The position numbers and the translations under genes are program-made. From positions 227,280 through 291,279 of the forward strand of contig NW_026516261.1 in assembly GCF_025602895.1 (NCBI RefSeq): a DNA stretch of 64,000 nucleotides. The letters are read 5' to 3'. The stretch comes from Polychytrium aggregatum. Taxonomy: Eukaryota; Chytridiomycota; Chytridiomycetes; Polychytriales. A model generated the notes under the pieces. That model ran no database searches. It was not told the origin of the DNA and worked only from the letters and a program-made list of their open reading frames with translations. This document shows positions 10,476 to 20,515 of the stretch, one piece after another; the first letter of the stretch is position 1, and every line of letters begins with the position of its first letter.

Positions 10476-13400
10476 GTGGCTCTGGAGCCCTAGTAGGAGA
10501 CCAACGCCGTGGATTGCTCAATGCAGTCCACGCGTCTCCAGAGGAAGTTCACCTCGCCCCCTCCCCCGAAGGAGAAACAAACCAAGTGTTGTGCGTCGTG
10601 CGAGAGGTGCATGGTGGCGCAAGCCGCCTGCCTCTCCACGAACGTGAAGAGAAAACCAAAATTGAAAACCAAAACAAAAAAGAAAATCAAGAACCCTTGA
10701 GGGACAGGACCGCCTGTGCCCTCACCCCTGTCAAGTCGTGTGTGTCGGATGCTTCCGACATGTGTCCGCAAGCCGTGGACGTCGTGTGCAATGGCGTGCT
10801 GACGCCGCAGGCCCCCGCAATGGCCGAACCCTATCCAAAATGTCCGAGTGGCCGTGATGAAGCCAACCAAGACCAAGTGTCGCCCGTTCCCCCAAGTCAA
10901 GTCATGGTGCAGGAGGCTGTGCAGGAGGACCATGAAGAGTCCCTGCTGTACCTCCCTGCCACCGTCCAAGGTCACACCGTCCGAATGATGGTGGACTCTG
11001 GAGCAAGCTGCAACTTTGTCAGCAGACGCTTGCTCCAGGAGCTCAACATACATGCAACCAAGAAGAAGTCGCCGATGAGTGTGGCGCTTGCAGACGATCG
11101 TGTGCAGCAGTGCACACACCAAGTGGTCCTGCGAGTGGCCCTCCATCCCAAGTACCATCCTGTCCTGTTGTTCCAAGTGATCGACACCAAGTTCGATGCC
11201 ATCCTCGGCATGAGCTGGCTTGCTCGTGCCGAGCCGACTCCAGTCGTCGACTGGAAAGGCCGCACTGTCCGTGTTGGCCCTGACATTGTCCTGCAGGGCA
11301 TGGCCTCACCCAACATGCCACCTCTCCTCTCAGCCATGCAATTCAAGAGGCTGATCAAGAAGGACACGTCGTTCCTCTGTGTCGTGCGTGAGGTCGACGA
11401 CACCGACCAAGCCGGTCCCGGTCCCCCGCCTGTGGTGACCAAGCTGCTCGACGAGTACAAGGACGTATTCCCCGACCAGTTGCCACAATGCCTGCCACCC
11501 CAACGCACCGTCGATCATCGCATCGACATCGAACCAGGCTCGTCGCCTCCGTCAAGACCGACGTACCAACTGTCGCTGACGGAGATGGACGAACTCAAGC
11601 GCCAGTTGGATGACCTCCTCGCCCATGGGTTCATCCGCCCGAGCCAGTCACCGTATGGTGCACCAGTGCTCTTTGTCAAGAAGAAAGAAGGTGATCTCAG
11701 GATGTGCGTCGACTATCGCGCACTAAACAAACAGACCATCAAGAACACCTACCCGTTGCCCAGGATCGACGAGTTGATGGATCGTCTGAGTGGAGCAAAG
11801 GTCTTTAGCAAGATAGACCTCCGCTCAGGCTACCATCAGATCCGCATCCACGAGGATGATGTCCACAAGACCGCCTTCAGGACTCGCTACGGACTGTACG
11901 AGTTCCTAGTGCTGCCGTTCGGATTGACGAACGCACCTGCCACGTTCATGCAGCTGATGAACGATGTGTTCCGCCAAGAGCTCGACAACTCTGTCATCGT
12001 GTACCTGGATGATATCCTTGTGTACAGCAAGGATGAAGCGACCCATGAAGGTCATGTCGCCCGCGTGCTGGCCAAGCTACGCGAGCACAAGTTGTATGCC
12101 AAACTGTCCAAGTGTGAGTTCTTCAAGAATCAAGTCCCGTTCCTGGGACACGTTGTCTCAGGAAGAGGAATCGAAGTCGACCCCGCCAAGGTCAAGTCTG
12201 TGGTCGAGTGGCCGCCGCTCGCATGCGTCTCTGACGTGCAGTCGTTTCTCGGTCTCGTCAACTACTACCGCCGATTCATCCCCGATCTGGCGCGCACTGC
12301 CGGTCCACTCACAGACCTACTCCGCAAAGAGTGCCCCTTCGTGTGGGACCACCCACAACGCCAAGCGTTCGAGACCCTCAAGCACGCCTTGACGAACGCT
12401 CCTGTCCTCGCTGTGTTCGACCCGAACACGGATGTCTCCGTGCACACCGACGCCTCCGACTTTGCGGTGGGAGCTGTTTTGATGCAGGAGGGAAGGCCCG
12501 TTGCCTTCGAGTCGCGCAAACTGTCCCAACACGAGATCAACTATCCCGTGCACGAGAAGGAGCAGCTTGCGATCATCTACGCGCTGCAGAAGTTCCGAGT
12601 GTACCTCCACGGTACCGCCAAGCCCTTCAAGATTGTGACGGACCACCAGTCACTGCGTTACCTCGACACCAAGAAGAACCTGAGCCGACGCCAAGCGCGA
12701 TGGATGGAGTTCCTCGCCGAGTACAACTACGAGGTTGTATACCAGAAAGGCAAACTCAATGTGGTGCCTGACGCACTGTCCCGACGCCCCGACTACCAAT
12801 TGGCGTCACTGTACGAGTCGACTGTCAGTGTCGACAACACGATGCTGGATGTTGTCCGAGACAACATCGCCAACGACAAACAGTTCGGAGAACTGTTCCG
12901 AAAGGTGTCTAAGCTCCCCAAGGACGACGAATCATCCGAGTACACAGTGCGTGATGGCCTGCTCCTCCTGAAGAAGGACAGCCGTGTCTGTGTGCCGGAC
13001 ATTCCGTCGTTGAAGACCAAGTTGCTCCAAGAGGTCCACGACTCGCCCCTCGCTGGACACTTTGGAGTCGAGAAGACATACGACCGACTGGCCAAAGTCG
13101 CATACTGGCCTGGAATGAAGCGCACCGTCGAGAAGTACATCGAGTCCTGCCATACCTGCAAGATGGTCAAGTCACGCACGACCCGAGAGCAAGGATTGCT
13201 GCAACCCCTGCCTGTTCCCGACCGCCCCTGGACCAGCATGTCCATGGATCTCATCACGCATCTACCGACGACCAAGTTGGACCACGATGCAATCGCTGTC
13301 TTTGTCGACAGGTTCAGCAAGATGGCACACTTTGTGCCGTGCCAGACGACATGCTCCGCGCCTGACCTTGCACTGCTGTTCTTCAAGCATGTGTTCAAGC

Positions 13401-14371
13401 ACCACGGCCTCCCAAAGTCCATCGTCAGTGATCGAGACCCCCGATTCACCTCCTTGTTTTGGACAAGTCTGTTCGACCATCTCGGCACCAAGCTGAACAT
13501 GTCAACCTCGCACCACCAACAAACGGATGGACAGTCCGAGCGGACGATCCGCACCCTCGAGCAATACCTGAGGACATACGCCTCGACCAGCCAAGACGAC
13601 TGGGACATACAGCTGAGTCATGCAGAGTTTGCATACAACACCGCCAAGTCGAGCACAACTGGCTTGAGCCCCTTTGAGGCGCTCTACGGATTCCAGCCTG
13701 ATGTTCCCACCTCCTTGACACTGACCGAGTCCACGGCTGGATTGCCTCCCAAACCAAGTGCCTTTGTCAAAGATCATCAAGTCCGACACAAGATGATCGC
13801 CGACGCGCTCACGGATGCGCAACAAGTGATGGCGAAGTACTACGACCGCCGACACCAGGATGTCTCCTTTGAAGTTGGAGACCTTGTCTACCTGGACGCC
13901 GACAACATCAAGGTCCCCGAAGCCCAGTCAAAGAAGTTGTTGCCCAAGTACCGAGGACCGTTCAAGATAGCGGCCCGACCCAGTCCCCTCAACTACCTGT
14001 TGGACTTGCCACCTGGAAGCAAGCTCCATCCTGTCTTCCATGTGTCCAAGCTGCGTCGCCACACGACCCGCAGTCCAGCACAGTTCCCCGACGCCGACGA
14101 AGGTGTCCCGGACGACGCACCACTGGAAGACGACCTCGGACAATACTATACTCAAGAATATGAAGTCGAAAGGATCGTGAGGCACAAGAAAGTGGCTGAT
14201 GGGTCACTTCGGTTTTATGTCAAGTGGGTTGGTTACCCACACTCGGGCAACACATGGCAAACACTGGAGGACTTGTCCCATGCACCCGAGGAGCTGAGTA
14301 AATACGGTAAACACCTCGAGGAGCCCCAAATAAAGAGCACACGCAGGGCTCCTCGCAGGAAGCCTTCTTAA
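10439..14371 (+). CDS. pol: A5 Pol polyprotein
   Basis: Complete 1310-codon Pol frame in a fully intact element, with the same domain order as the A4 copy: protease DSGA, RT with YLDD, RNase H, zinc-binding integrase with D-D-E, GPY/F-like module, chromodomain. Every catalytic motif I checked is present, so this is the best candidate in the window for an active enzyme source. The frame overlaps gag by 37 nt and is best read as a -1 Gag-Pol fusion product. Confidence 0.95.
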   Translation: MPHEVGKRPTLLGGSGALVGDQRRGLLNAVHASPEEVHLAPSPEGETNQVLCVVREVHGGASRLPLHEREEKTKIENQNKKENQEPLRDRTACALTPVKSCVSDASDMCPQAVDVVCNGVLTPQAPAMAEPYPKCPSGRDEANQDQVSPVPPSQVMVQEAVQEDHEESLLYLPATVQGHTVRMMVDSGASCNFVSRRLLQELNIHATKKKSPMSVALADDRVQQCTHQVVLRVALHPKYHPVLLFQVIDTKFDAILGMSWLARAEPTPVVDWKGRTVRVGPDIVLQGMASPNMPPLLSAMQFKRLIKKDTSFLCVVREVDDTDQAGPGPPPVVTKLLDEYKDVFPDQLPQCLPPQRTVDHRIDIEPGSSPPSRPTYQLSLTEMDELKRQLDDLLAHGFIRPSQSPYGAPVLFVKKKEGDLRMCVDYRALNKQTIKNTYPLPRIDELMDRLSGAKVFSKIDLRSGYHQIRIHEDDVHKTAFRTRYGLYEFLVLPFGLTNAPATFMQLMNDVFRQELDNSVIVYLDDILVYSKDEATHEGHVARVLAKLREHKLYAKLSKCEFFKNQVPFLGHVVSGRGIEVDPAKVKSVVEWPPLACVSDVQSFLGLVNYYRRFIPDLARTAGPLTDLLRKECPFVWDHPQRQAFETLKHALTNAPVLAVFDPNTDVSVHTDASDFAVGAVLMQEGRPVAFESRKLSQHEINYPVHEKEQLAIIYALQKFRVYLHGTAKPFKIVTDHQSLRYLDTKKNLSRRQARWMEFLAEYNYEVVYQKGKLNVVPDALSRRPDYQLASLYESTVSVDNTMLDVVRDNIANDKQFGELFRKVSKLPKDDESSEYTVRDGLLLLKKDSRVCVPDIPSLKTKLLQEVHDSPLAGHFGVEKTYDRLAKVAYWPGMKRTVEKYIESCHTCKMVKSRTTREQGLLQPLPVPDRPWTSMSMDLITHLPTTKLDHDAIAVFVDRFSKMAHFVPCQTTCSAPDLALLFFKHVFKHHGLPKSIVSDRDPRFTSLFWTSLFDHLGTKLNMSTSHHQQTDGQSERTIRTLEQYLRTYASTSQDDWDIQLSHAEFAYNTAKSSTTGLSPFEALYGFQPDVPTSLTLTESTAGLPPKPSAFVKDHQVRHKMIADALTDAQQVMAKYYDRRHQDVSFEVGDLVYLDADNIKVPEAQSKKLLPKYRGPFKIAARPSPLNYLLDLPPGSKLHPVFHVSKLRRHTTRSPAQFPDADEGVPDDAPLEDDLGQYYTQEYEVERIVRHKKVADGSLRFYVKWVGYPHSGNTWQTLEDLSHAPEELSKYGKHLEEPQIKSTRRAPRRKPS

Positions 14372-14380
14372 GTGTGGGAG

Positions 14381-14689
14381 TGTAGGAGATGGTATCTCCG
14401 ACGCTGTGCTGCGCGTACTGCGCGTACTGCGCGGCGCAGTGGGTCGTGACCTGTGCTGCGCTTTGCGTTTTCACGCACCGCAGGCAGGCCACCGCAGGGT
14501 ATACCTGCGGGTTGCCCCCGTTCCCCCCGTTTGTCTGGAGTTCGGTTTTATCGTGAATAAACGTAAGTGCTCCCCGAGCTCACCCGTCCGCTAGAGTAGC
14601 CTAGCACCGCCCTGTTCTGCCCCGTCCTGTCTTGTCTTGTACCCCCTCCCTCCCCGTCTTGCCCCAACGTCCCAGTAGTGGACGTTACA
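14381..14689 (+). repeat. 3' LTR of A5
   Basis: 309-bp LTR directly after the purine-rich AGTGTGGGAG at 14371-14380, followed by GTGGG (14690-14694), the second copy of the target duplication. Confidence 0.96.
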
Positions 14690-17600
14690 GTGGGAAACAT
14701 TGGCAGCGGGCTCCCAAGACCGGTCAGTCTCGGAATAGCCCTTCCACTGAACCAAGTACTGTAAGCGACCACGGAAGAGCCGAGAATCGAGAACAGTCTC
14801 GACCTCAAACTCTTCCTGGGAGTCAACAAGAATGGGTGGAGGTTCGGGTTGGGTGAACTCGGGAACAATGTCCTTCGTTCGGGGTTCAAGGAGGGATACA
14901 TGAAAGACGGGGTGGACTTTGAGTGTGGAAGGGAGTTTAAGTTCAAAGGCAACGGGGTTGATGCGGCGAAGAACTTTAAAGGGGCCAAGCTTTTTCTGAT
15001 CAAGCTTGTTGGAGGGACGAAGGGTGCGGATGTGGCGACGATCAAGAAAAACGAGGTCGCCAACGGAGATGTCGGGAGTGGGGAGACGGGATTTGTTGGC
15101 CTGCAAAGTGTAGGACTCTTGGGCAACCCGGAGGTTGGCCTTGAGATCCTCGAGAACGGTCTGAAGTCGGTCGACACGTTCTTCGGCAGAGGGCACAACA
15201 GAAGGATCACGGATGATGGAGGGATCAAAAATGGGGTGATGGCCATGGACTGCAAAGAAGGGAGTCATGCCAGTGGAGGTGTTTTCCGAGTTGTTGTAAG
15301 TGAACTCGGCAAGGGGAAGGTGAAGGGTCCAGTCGTCTTGCAGGTAATTGCAATGGATACGCAAATACTGCTCGATGACCTGGTTGAGAACCTCGGTCGA
15401 ACCGTCGGTCTCGGGGTGGAAGGCAGAAGAAAGGGAAATCTTCGTCTTCAGAAGCTCATTGAAGCGCCTCCAGAAGGCCGAAGTAAACTGAGTTCCTCGG
15501 TCCGAAACAATAGACCGGGGACAACCATGCAAGCGGAAGATGTGGGAGAGGAAGAGTTCGGCGGTTTGCTCGCCTGTAACCGTCTTCGTGGTGGGCACAA
15601 AGTGTGCTTGTTTGGACAGGCGGTCCTTAACCACGAAGATGGAGTCAAAGCCGTTCGAAGGTGGGAGATCCGTGATGAAGTCCATCGACAGGTCCCACCA
15701 ACGTTCGGAAGGAACGGGGAGAGGGTGAAGTAAACCATAAGGGGAGTGACGGGACGGCTTGGCTCGCTGGCACGCTTCACAATTAGCAATGAAGCGACGC
15801 ACAGACTTACGAAGCCGGGGCCAGTGAAAGTCCCGGGAGATGAGCTCAACGGTCTTGGCAAGACCAAAGTGACCAGCGGCAGCGGAGCAGTGACGTTGCT
15901 CAAACACTTTGAGCTGGAGCTCGGGGGAAGGGACAACGATCAGGTCTTTAAAGTAAAGGAGACCGTCACGGAAGGAGTAATCGCCATCAAGACGTTTGGC
16001 GTTGAAGTCAGAAAGAAGGGAACAAGAAAGGGTGGCAGCTCGAATCTCGGAAAGAAAATCGGGGTTCGAGCCGATAACGGTGATGCTGTCGAGAGAAATA
16101 GACTCGAACAGCTGAAGGAAGTTGGTGGAGTGGAGGGAGTCACCAGGCTTTATCTCAAAGTCAGAACGGCGACTGAGAGCATCGGCTTTGGTGTTGAGGC
16201 GACCAGGGCGGTGGTAAATGCGAAAAGCAAAATCAGAAAGGAATTGGGCCCACCGGAACTGGCGGCGAGAAAGTTGGGAAGCGGAAGTGAACCGGGTGAG
16301 GTTCTGGTGATCAGAGAAAACAAGAGTGGGATGATCGGGGTCGGCAGCCATCAAGTAATGACGCCAGGCAGTAAAGGAATCGACAATAGCAAGGAGCTCT
16401 TTGTCGTGGGTGTCATAATTCACCTCGGCGGGACGGAATTGCCGAGAGTGAAAAGCAACGGGGTGAAGAGCGCCGTCAGGGTCAAACTGGGAAAGGACGG
16501 CACCCAGAGCAAAGTCAGAAGCATCGGGCTCGATGACAGCGGGTTTGGAGAAATCAAAGTAACGAAGAATAGGTGCGGAAGTGAATGAACGTTTAAGAGA
16601 ATCAAAAGCCTCTTGGGCCTCGGGAGACCAAGAGAAGGTGGAGGATTTGGTGGTGAGTGAAGTCAAAGGACGAGCAAGTGCGGAAAAGTCCTTGACGAAG
16701 CGGCGGTAAAAGTTTGCGAAACCAATAAAAACTTGGATGTCGCGAGCAGAAGAGGGAACAGGCCAAAGGGAAACGGCCTCGACCTTGGCAGGGTCCATTT
16801 TAATGCCATCGGCAGAAATGATCATGCCGAGAAAGTCAACTTCAGAAAGGTCAAAAGAACACTTGGCCGGATTGACCTTAAGAGAGTGTTCACGAAGGCG
16901 AGAAAGAACAAGCTTAACATGCTCCTCATGCTCCAGGGGATCTTTTGAGAAGATCAGGATGTCGTCAAGATAAATGACAACACAGACACCAAGGAGGTCC
17001 GAGAAGATGTCGTTCATAAAAAACTGAAAAGCAGCGGGGGCATTCGAAAGACCAAAGGGGATAACATTGTACTCGTAAGAGCCAGATTTGCAAACAAAAG
17101 CAGTCTTCCACTCATCGCCCTTCTTGACACGAACCAAGTGGTAAGCATCAGGAAGGTCAAGGTGTGAGAAGACGCGGGCAGAAGAAAGTTTATCCAGAAG
17201 ATCCTGGAAGAGGGGAAGAGGGTAGCGGTTCTTCTTCGTGATGGCATTGAGGCCCCGGTAGTCGACGCAAAGGCGAAGACCACCATTGGGCTTCTTCACG
17301 AAGAAGCAGGGAGCACCAACGGGAGAAGAGGATTTGGAGATCCAACCACGTGCGAGGGCGTTGGTCAGATACTCCGAAAGAGCAGATTCCTCGGCCGGGG
17401 ACAAAGGATAGACTTTCCCCGGCTTTGGCAAACGAGGTTCCTTTCCATCCTCGGTCCGTACAAACTCAATAGACAAGTCATACGGACGGTGAGGAGGCAA
17501 GGAAGAAGGAGGGTCAGACTTGAGGCTGAAAACGTCGCCAAACTCATTGTATTTGAGCGGGACACCTCGAGAGTCAACAGGGGTGCCAGACTCGGCATAC

Positions 17601-18490
17601 ACCTTCGTCGTGAGCACGGACCTTATCGACACCGTAGGATACGTCTCCGGCGAAGGAGGACGGATATCCATTTGGGCAGCGAAAATGTCGAGCTTGTCTT
17701 CCCGTGCAAGACGGAGAAGACTCGCCGCATTAACGAGCTCAATGTCGGGCGAAGATAAAGCCGTTGGCTCTTCAGAAAGCGAAGCAGAGTCAAGGCGGGA
17801 AGAAAGGGAAGGCGAAGTGCCAAAGGAGGGAACCGGTGTAAGGGAAGGACCGGAGGGAGGAGTCAAAGGCGAAGTGCCCGAAGGGGGAGGCGAATAGCCG
17901 GAAGGGGACGAAGTGTCCAAGGAGGAAGCAGAGACATCCGCGAGGATGTGTCCATCAGCAAGGCAAGAGGGATCGGAGAACGAAAGGGAGAGGGACTTCC
18001 AATTGACAACTGGATTATGCAAGCGCATCCAGGGAAGACCAAGAGTGATGGGAGTGGTGGAGAGTCGAGTCACAAGAAAAGAAATCGACTCGGTGTGGGA
18101 ACCAATGGTCAACGTCACAGGAACGGTTTGGAAACGAATGAAACCGGCCGAAGAACCATCAGCAAGGGAAACGGAGTAGGGAGTAGAAAGAGGGATAAGA
18201 GAGAGTTTATGGAGATCCGCAAAGGCAGGATCAATGAGGGCAAGAGCGGTGCATCCATCATCAATAAAGACAGAAAGGGAGATGGAGACCGGGCCAGAAA
18301 GACTCATGACGACAAGGGTGGCCGGAAGAAGAAGCTTATCGTCCGATAATGACGAGTCAGAGGGGGAAGATGTTCGTATCGCCGAACAGACCACCTCGCT
18401 TACTTGCGAGGTGCTGCTCGGCTGTGGGCATTTCCCGAGTTCCGTTTGACCAGAACCGGGCACTGCTGAACATCGCGACTGCCGGGACAA
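14690..18490 (-). pseudogene. pol: B1 Pol, truncated in the chromodomain by A5
   Basis: Family B Pol frame covering almost all domains: aspartic protease with unusual active-site triplet DDG (FIDDGCTALAL, residues 77-79), reverse transcriptase YLDDILIFS (Y507), RNase H (DASDFALGAVL), HHCC and DDE integrase (MDFITDLP, IVSDRGTQF), GPY/F module (LGPFKV...HPVFHVSLLEP), and the start of a chromodomain (YLVQWKGY...SWEP). It breaks at 14690; read-through enters the A5 LTR and stops at 14591, replacing about 25 native residues with about 32 unrelated ones. The open frame starts at a TTG (18490), which fits entry by frameshift at 18430-18436. Whether the chimeric C-terminus works is unknown. Confidence 0.92.
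18381..18436 (-). promoter_or_regulatory. -1 ribosomal frameshift signal, family B (B1)
   Basis: On the minus strand the gag-frame heptamer G GGA AAT is at 18436-18430, followed by a 7-nt spacer (18429-18423) and a long hairpin. The 5' arm GCCGAGCAGCACCTCGC (18422-18406) pairs with 18399-18381 as 8 bp, a 2-nt bulge, then 9 bp including one G-U pair. The loop AAGTAA (18405-18400) contains the gag stop. The -1 product continues as GKCPQPSST in the pol frame. Copy in B2: 32190-32245. Confidence 0.85.
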
Positions 18491-19353
18491 GACTTTTCCC
18501 CGCAGTACAGGCAGAGACCCTGCTCACGACGTCGCTTTTTCTCGACGTCGGAGAGCTTAGCAGGGCGGACCGAGACAGAGTCAAGGTCCATGGGAGTGGG
18601 TGCAGAAGAGGAGGAAGAAGAAACATGCGCGGGAGAATGGTGGTGATGGGGAGCAGAGCGAGAAGAAGGAGGAGGAGGTTGGGAACGGGAGGAGATCTTG
18701 AGACGATGGAGGGCATCGTCGTACTCGACCGCTGCCTTGATCAACTCAGGCAGGGAAGCGGGAGCGGGGCGGAGACCGATGAGGTGGAACTTGACCTCAG
18801 ACTTCAAACCCTCCTTGAAGAAGTGCATCTTGGTGGGTTCATCAGTCTGGACGCGGGCGGCGAGCTGGACGAAGCGGGTGGCGAAGGCTTGGCAGGACTT
18901 GAGCTGGACCAAGCGCTTGAGGTCGTTCAAGGCCTTATCTTGCGAGGAGGCCGTGTCCTCACCGAAGGTCGACTTGAGGGCAACTTCAAAATCCGCGAAG
19001 GAAGCCGGGAAGCGGTTGGCCATGTAGAAGGCGGCCTCGTACCACTTGAAGGCTTCACCGCGGAGGAAGGAGGTGGCGTACAGGACCTTCTGGCGCTCGG
19101 GCGCGAAGAAGGCAGGATCGGCGAGGAAAACCAGGTGGCACTGGGCGAGGAAGGCCGTCGTTTCATCGCGGGAACCTAGGAACTCCTTGGGCTTGTTGAC
19201 CTGGTAGACCTGGCGGGGAGCGGCGGCGGGAGCTTGCAGATCTTGGATCTGACGATGGAGAGCAGCGTTCTGGGTCATGAGGGCGTTCATACGCTCCTCC
19301 ATGCGCGCCAGATACGCGTTGAGGTCTGCAGGGGGTGCAGCAGGCTCAGCCAT
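18400..19353 (-). CDS. gag: B1 Gag
   Basis: 317-aa Gag from the ATG at 19353 (MAEPAAPPADLNAYL); the frame is open further upstream but only to a TTG. An N-terminal coiled-coil-like stretch (LARMEERMNALMTQNAALH) is followed by a retrotransposon gag domain (GEAFKWYEAAF, then FADFEVALKSTFGE) and a Ser/His/Pro-rich linker. The C-terminal zinc motif is non-standard: CLYCGEKSC with the next Cys nine residues later, where CX2CX4HX4C would be expected, so the usual His is replaced by Cys. The gene is intact although its pol is cut. Confidence 0.9.
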   Translation of the reverse strand: MAEPAAPPADLNAYLARMEERMNALMTQNAALHRQIQDLQAPAAAPRQVYQVNKPKEFLGSRDETTAFLAQCHLVFLADPAFFAPERQKVLYATSFLRGEAFKWYEAAFYMANRFPASFADFEVALKSTFGEDTASSQDKALNDLKRLVQLKSCQAFATRFVQLAARVQTDEPTKMHFFKEGLKSEVKFHLIGLRPAPASLPELIKAAVEYDDALHRLKISSRSQPPPPSSRSAPHHHHSPAHVSSSSSSAPTPMDLDSVSVRPAKLSDVEKKRRREQGLCLYCGEKSCPGSRDVQQCPVLVKRNSGNAHSRAAPRK

Positions 19354-19410
19354 CGGATCGACGAGGGAAAGAGAGGCGAAAGAAGAAGAAAGGCCGGGAA
19401 GCCAAGAGGG

Positions 19411-19422
19411 AGCGTTCAAAAT
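19411..19422 (-). promoter_or_regulatory. Candidate self-primer binding site of B1
   Basis: Two bases inside the 5' LTR the minus strand reads ATTTTGAACGCT. The same 12-mer lies on the opposite strand inside the LTR (19621-19632), so element RNA containing AGCGUUCAAAAU near its 5' end could anneal here. No CCA-complementary TGG start is present. This is the layout of Tf1-type self-priming. The B2 site is 33220-33231. Confidence 0.72.
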
Positions 19423-19424
19423 GA

Positions 19425-20215
19425 TGTTAGAGTCCGAAGGGGACTCAACGGCAAAAGAAGAAGTGAGCTCGAAGTGAGCTCAGGGAAGGCAAGGGTAAAG
19501 TCCGAAGTGGACTCGGAGAGGGAGCGAGGGAAGCAAAGATCCGTTCAAGATAAGACTAGTCTCGAAATGAGACGTGAGGAACACTCAGAGAATAAAGTAG
19601 AAGGCACTTTATTTAGTCCTATTTTGAACGCTGAGGTTCGACTACACATCGCGGGGGTCAGGCTATTTATAGACAAGTCCGGACTTGGCAGCGAAGGGCG
19701 GCCAAGGGAGGGAAAAGTGGGCGATCGAGCAGGGCGAAGGGGGCGATGCACGAACGAGGGCCGAGAAGGACCACCGAGACAGGCAGAGAACCAAAGCGAG
19801 GGAGGCGCAAGCAAAAGCGAAGCACCTGGCAGGAGAAACGTGCAAAGGCGAAGCAATGTGACTCAACGTCCAAGAAGCGGATTGGTCAAGTATAAGGTTG
19901 GGGCAAATGCATGCGAGATGAACAAGAGATCGGGGCGGTCAGGCAGGTCATGAGTCACCGGTGGTGGGACACATGACCGGCAGCCGAATTGCAACCAATC
20001 GCAGCAAGGCGCGTGCACAAACAAACCGGCGCGTGCGAAGAAGACAAAGGAAGCGGAGCAGCGCGGGGAAACGGAAGTGCGGAAGGAGCGGAAATGGCAG
20101 GCAAAAGGCGGAAAATTGGAGGGGAACTGCAAAGCTACACACAAACAAACAGAAAGGCAAAAGAACAGCCAAGTGTGCAGTCAAAGTGGAGAACAAGCAG
20201 AAGCTATCCCTAACA
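19425..20215 (-). repeat. 5' LTR of B1
   Basis: 791-bp LTR carrying the promoter for family B. It ends at 20215 and is followed by TGGTA (20216-20220), the second target duplication in the A4 3' LTR. Confidence 0.95.
19608..19671 (-). promoter_or_regulatory. TATA box, predicted RNA start and poly(A) signal in the B1 5' LTR
   Basis: TATAAATA (19671-19664, minus strand) is followed after 31 nt by AGCGTTCAAAAT (19632-19621), the segment complementary to the primer-binding site and so the likely RNA 5' end. AATAAA (19613-19608) lies just downstream in the presumed R region. The same 31-nt spacing occurs in family C. Confidence 0.65.
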
Positions 20216-20515
20216 TGGTATCTCCGACGCTGTGCTGCGCGTACTGCGCGTACTGCGCGGCGCAGTGGGTCGTGACCTGTGCTGCGCTTTGCGTTTTCAC
20301 GCACCGCAGGCAGGCCACCGCAGGGTATACCTGCGGGTTGCCCCCGTTCCCCCCGTTTGTCTGGAGTTCGGTTTTATCGTGAATAAACGTAAGTGCTCCC
20401 CGAGCTCACCCGTCCGCTAGAGTAGCCTAGCACCGCCCTGTTCTGCCCCGTCCTGTCTTGTCTTGTACCCCCTCCCTCCCCGTCTTGCCCCAACGTCCCA
20501 GTAGTGGACGTTACA
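20216..20515 (+). repeat. A4 3' LTR, remainder
   Basis: LTR resumed after B1: TGGTA duplication 20216-20220, then the remaining 295 bp to TACA at 20515. CCCCG (20516-20520), the A4 target duplication, follows. Confidence 0.95.

Larger units (their letters stand above)
9223..14689 (+). mobile_element. A5: complete family A element inserted in B1 pol
   Basis: The only uninterrupted family A copy here: 5467 bp, LTRs 9223-9531 and 14381-14689, duplication GTGGG at 9218-9222 and 14690-14694. Primer site, gag, frameshift signal, pol and 3' purine tract are all present. It is the innermost of five levels (A1, A2, A4, B1, A5), hence among the latest insertions, and is opposite in orientation to its host B1. 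It appears competent for transposition. Confidence 0.97.
8340..20215 (-). mobile_element. B1: family B Ty3/gypsy element inserted in the A4 3' LTR
   Basis: Minus-strand element with 791-bp LTRs at 8340-9130 (3') and 19425-20215 (5'). Target duplication TGGTA at 8335-8339 and 20216-20220. LTR tips are TGTTAG...CTAACA. Without A5 (9223-14689 plus 5 bp) it is 6404 bp, equal to B2. Its pol is cut by A5 within the C-terminal chromodomain. Confidence 0.96.
3168..20515 (+). mobile_element. A4: family A element inserted in A2 pol
   Basis: 5' LTR 3168-3476, complete gag and pol, and a 3' LTR split by B1 into 8326-8339 and 20216-20515. Target duplication CCCCG at 3163-3167 and 20516-20520. Removing B1 and one copy of its duplication TGGTA leaves 5467 bp. 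Both genes are intact, but the interrupted 3' LTR moves the normal RNA 3' end nearly 12 kb away. Confidence 0.96.

Noticed and set aside
14849-16588. Two long plus-strand open frames (294 and 280 codons), repeated at 28658-30397
   Set aside because: Antisense to family B pol; Gly/Lys/Val-rich products are mirrors of its codons and recur only because the element is repeated.
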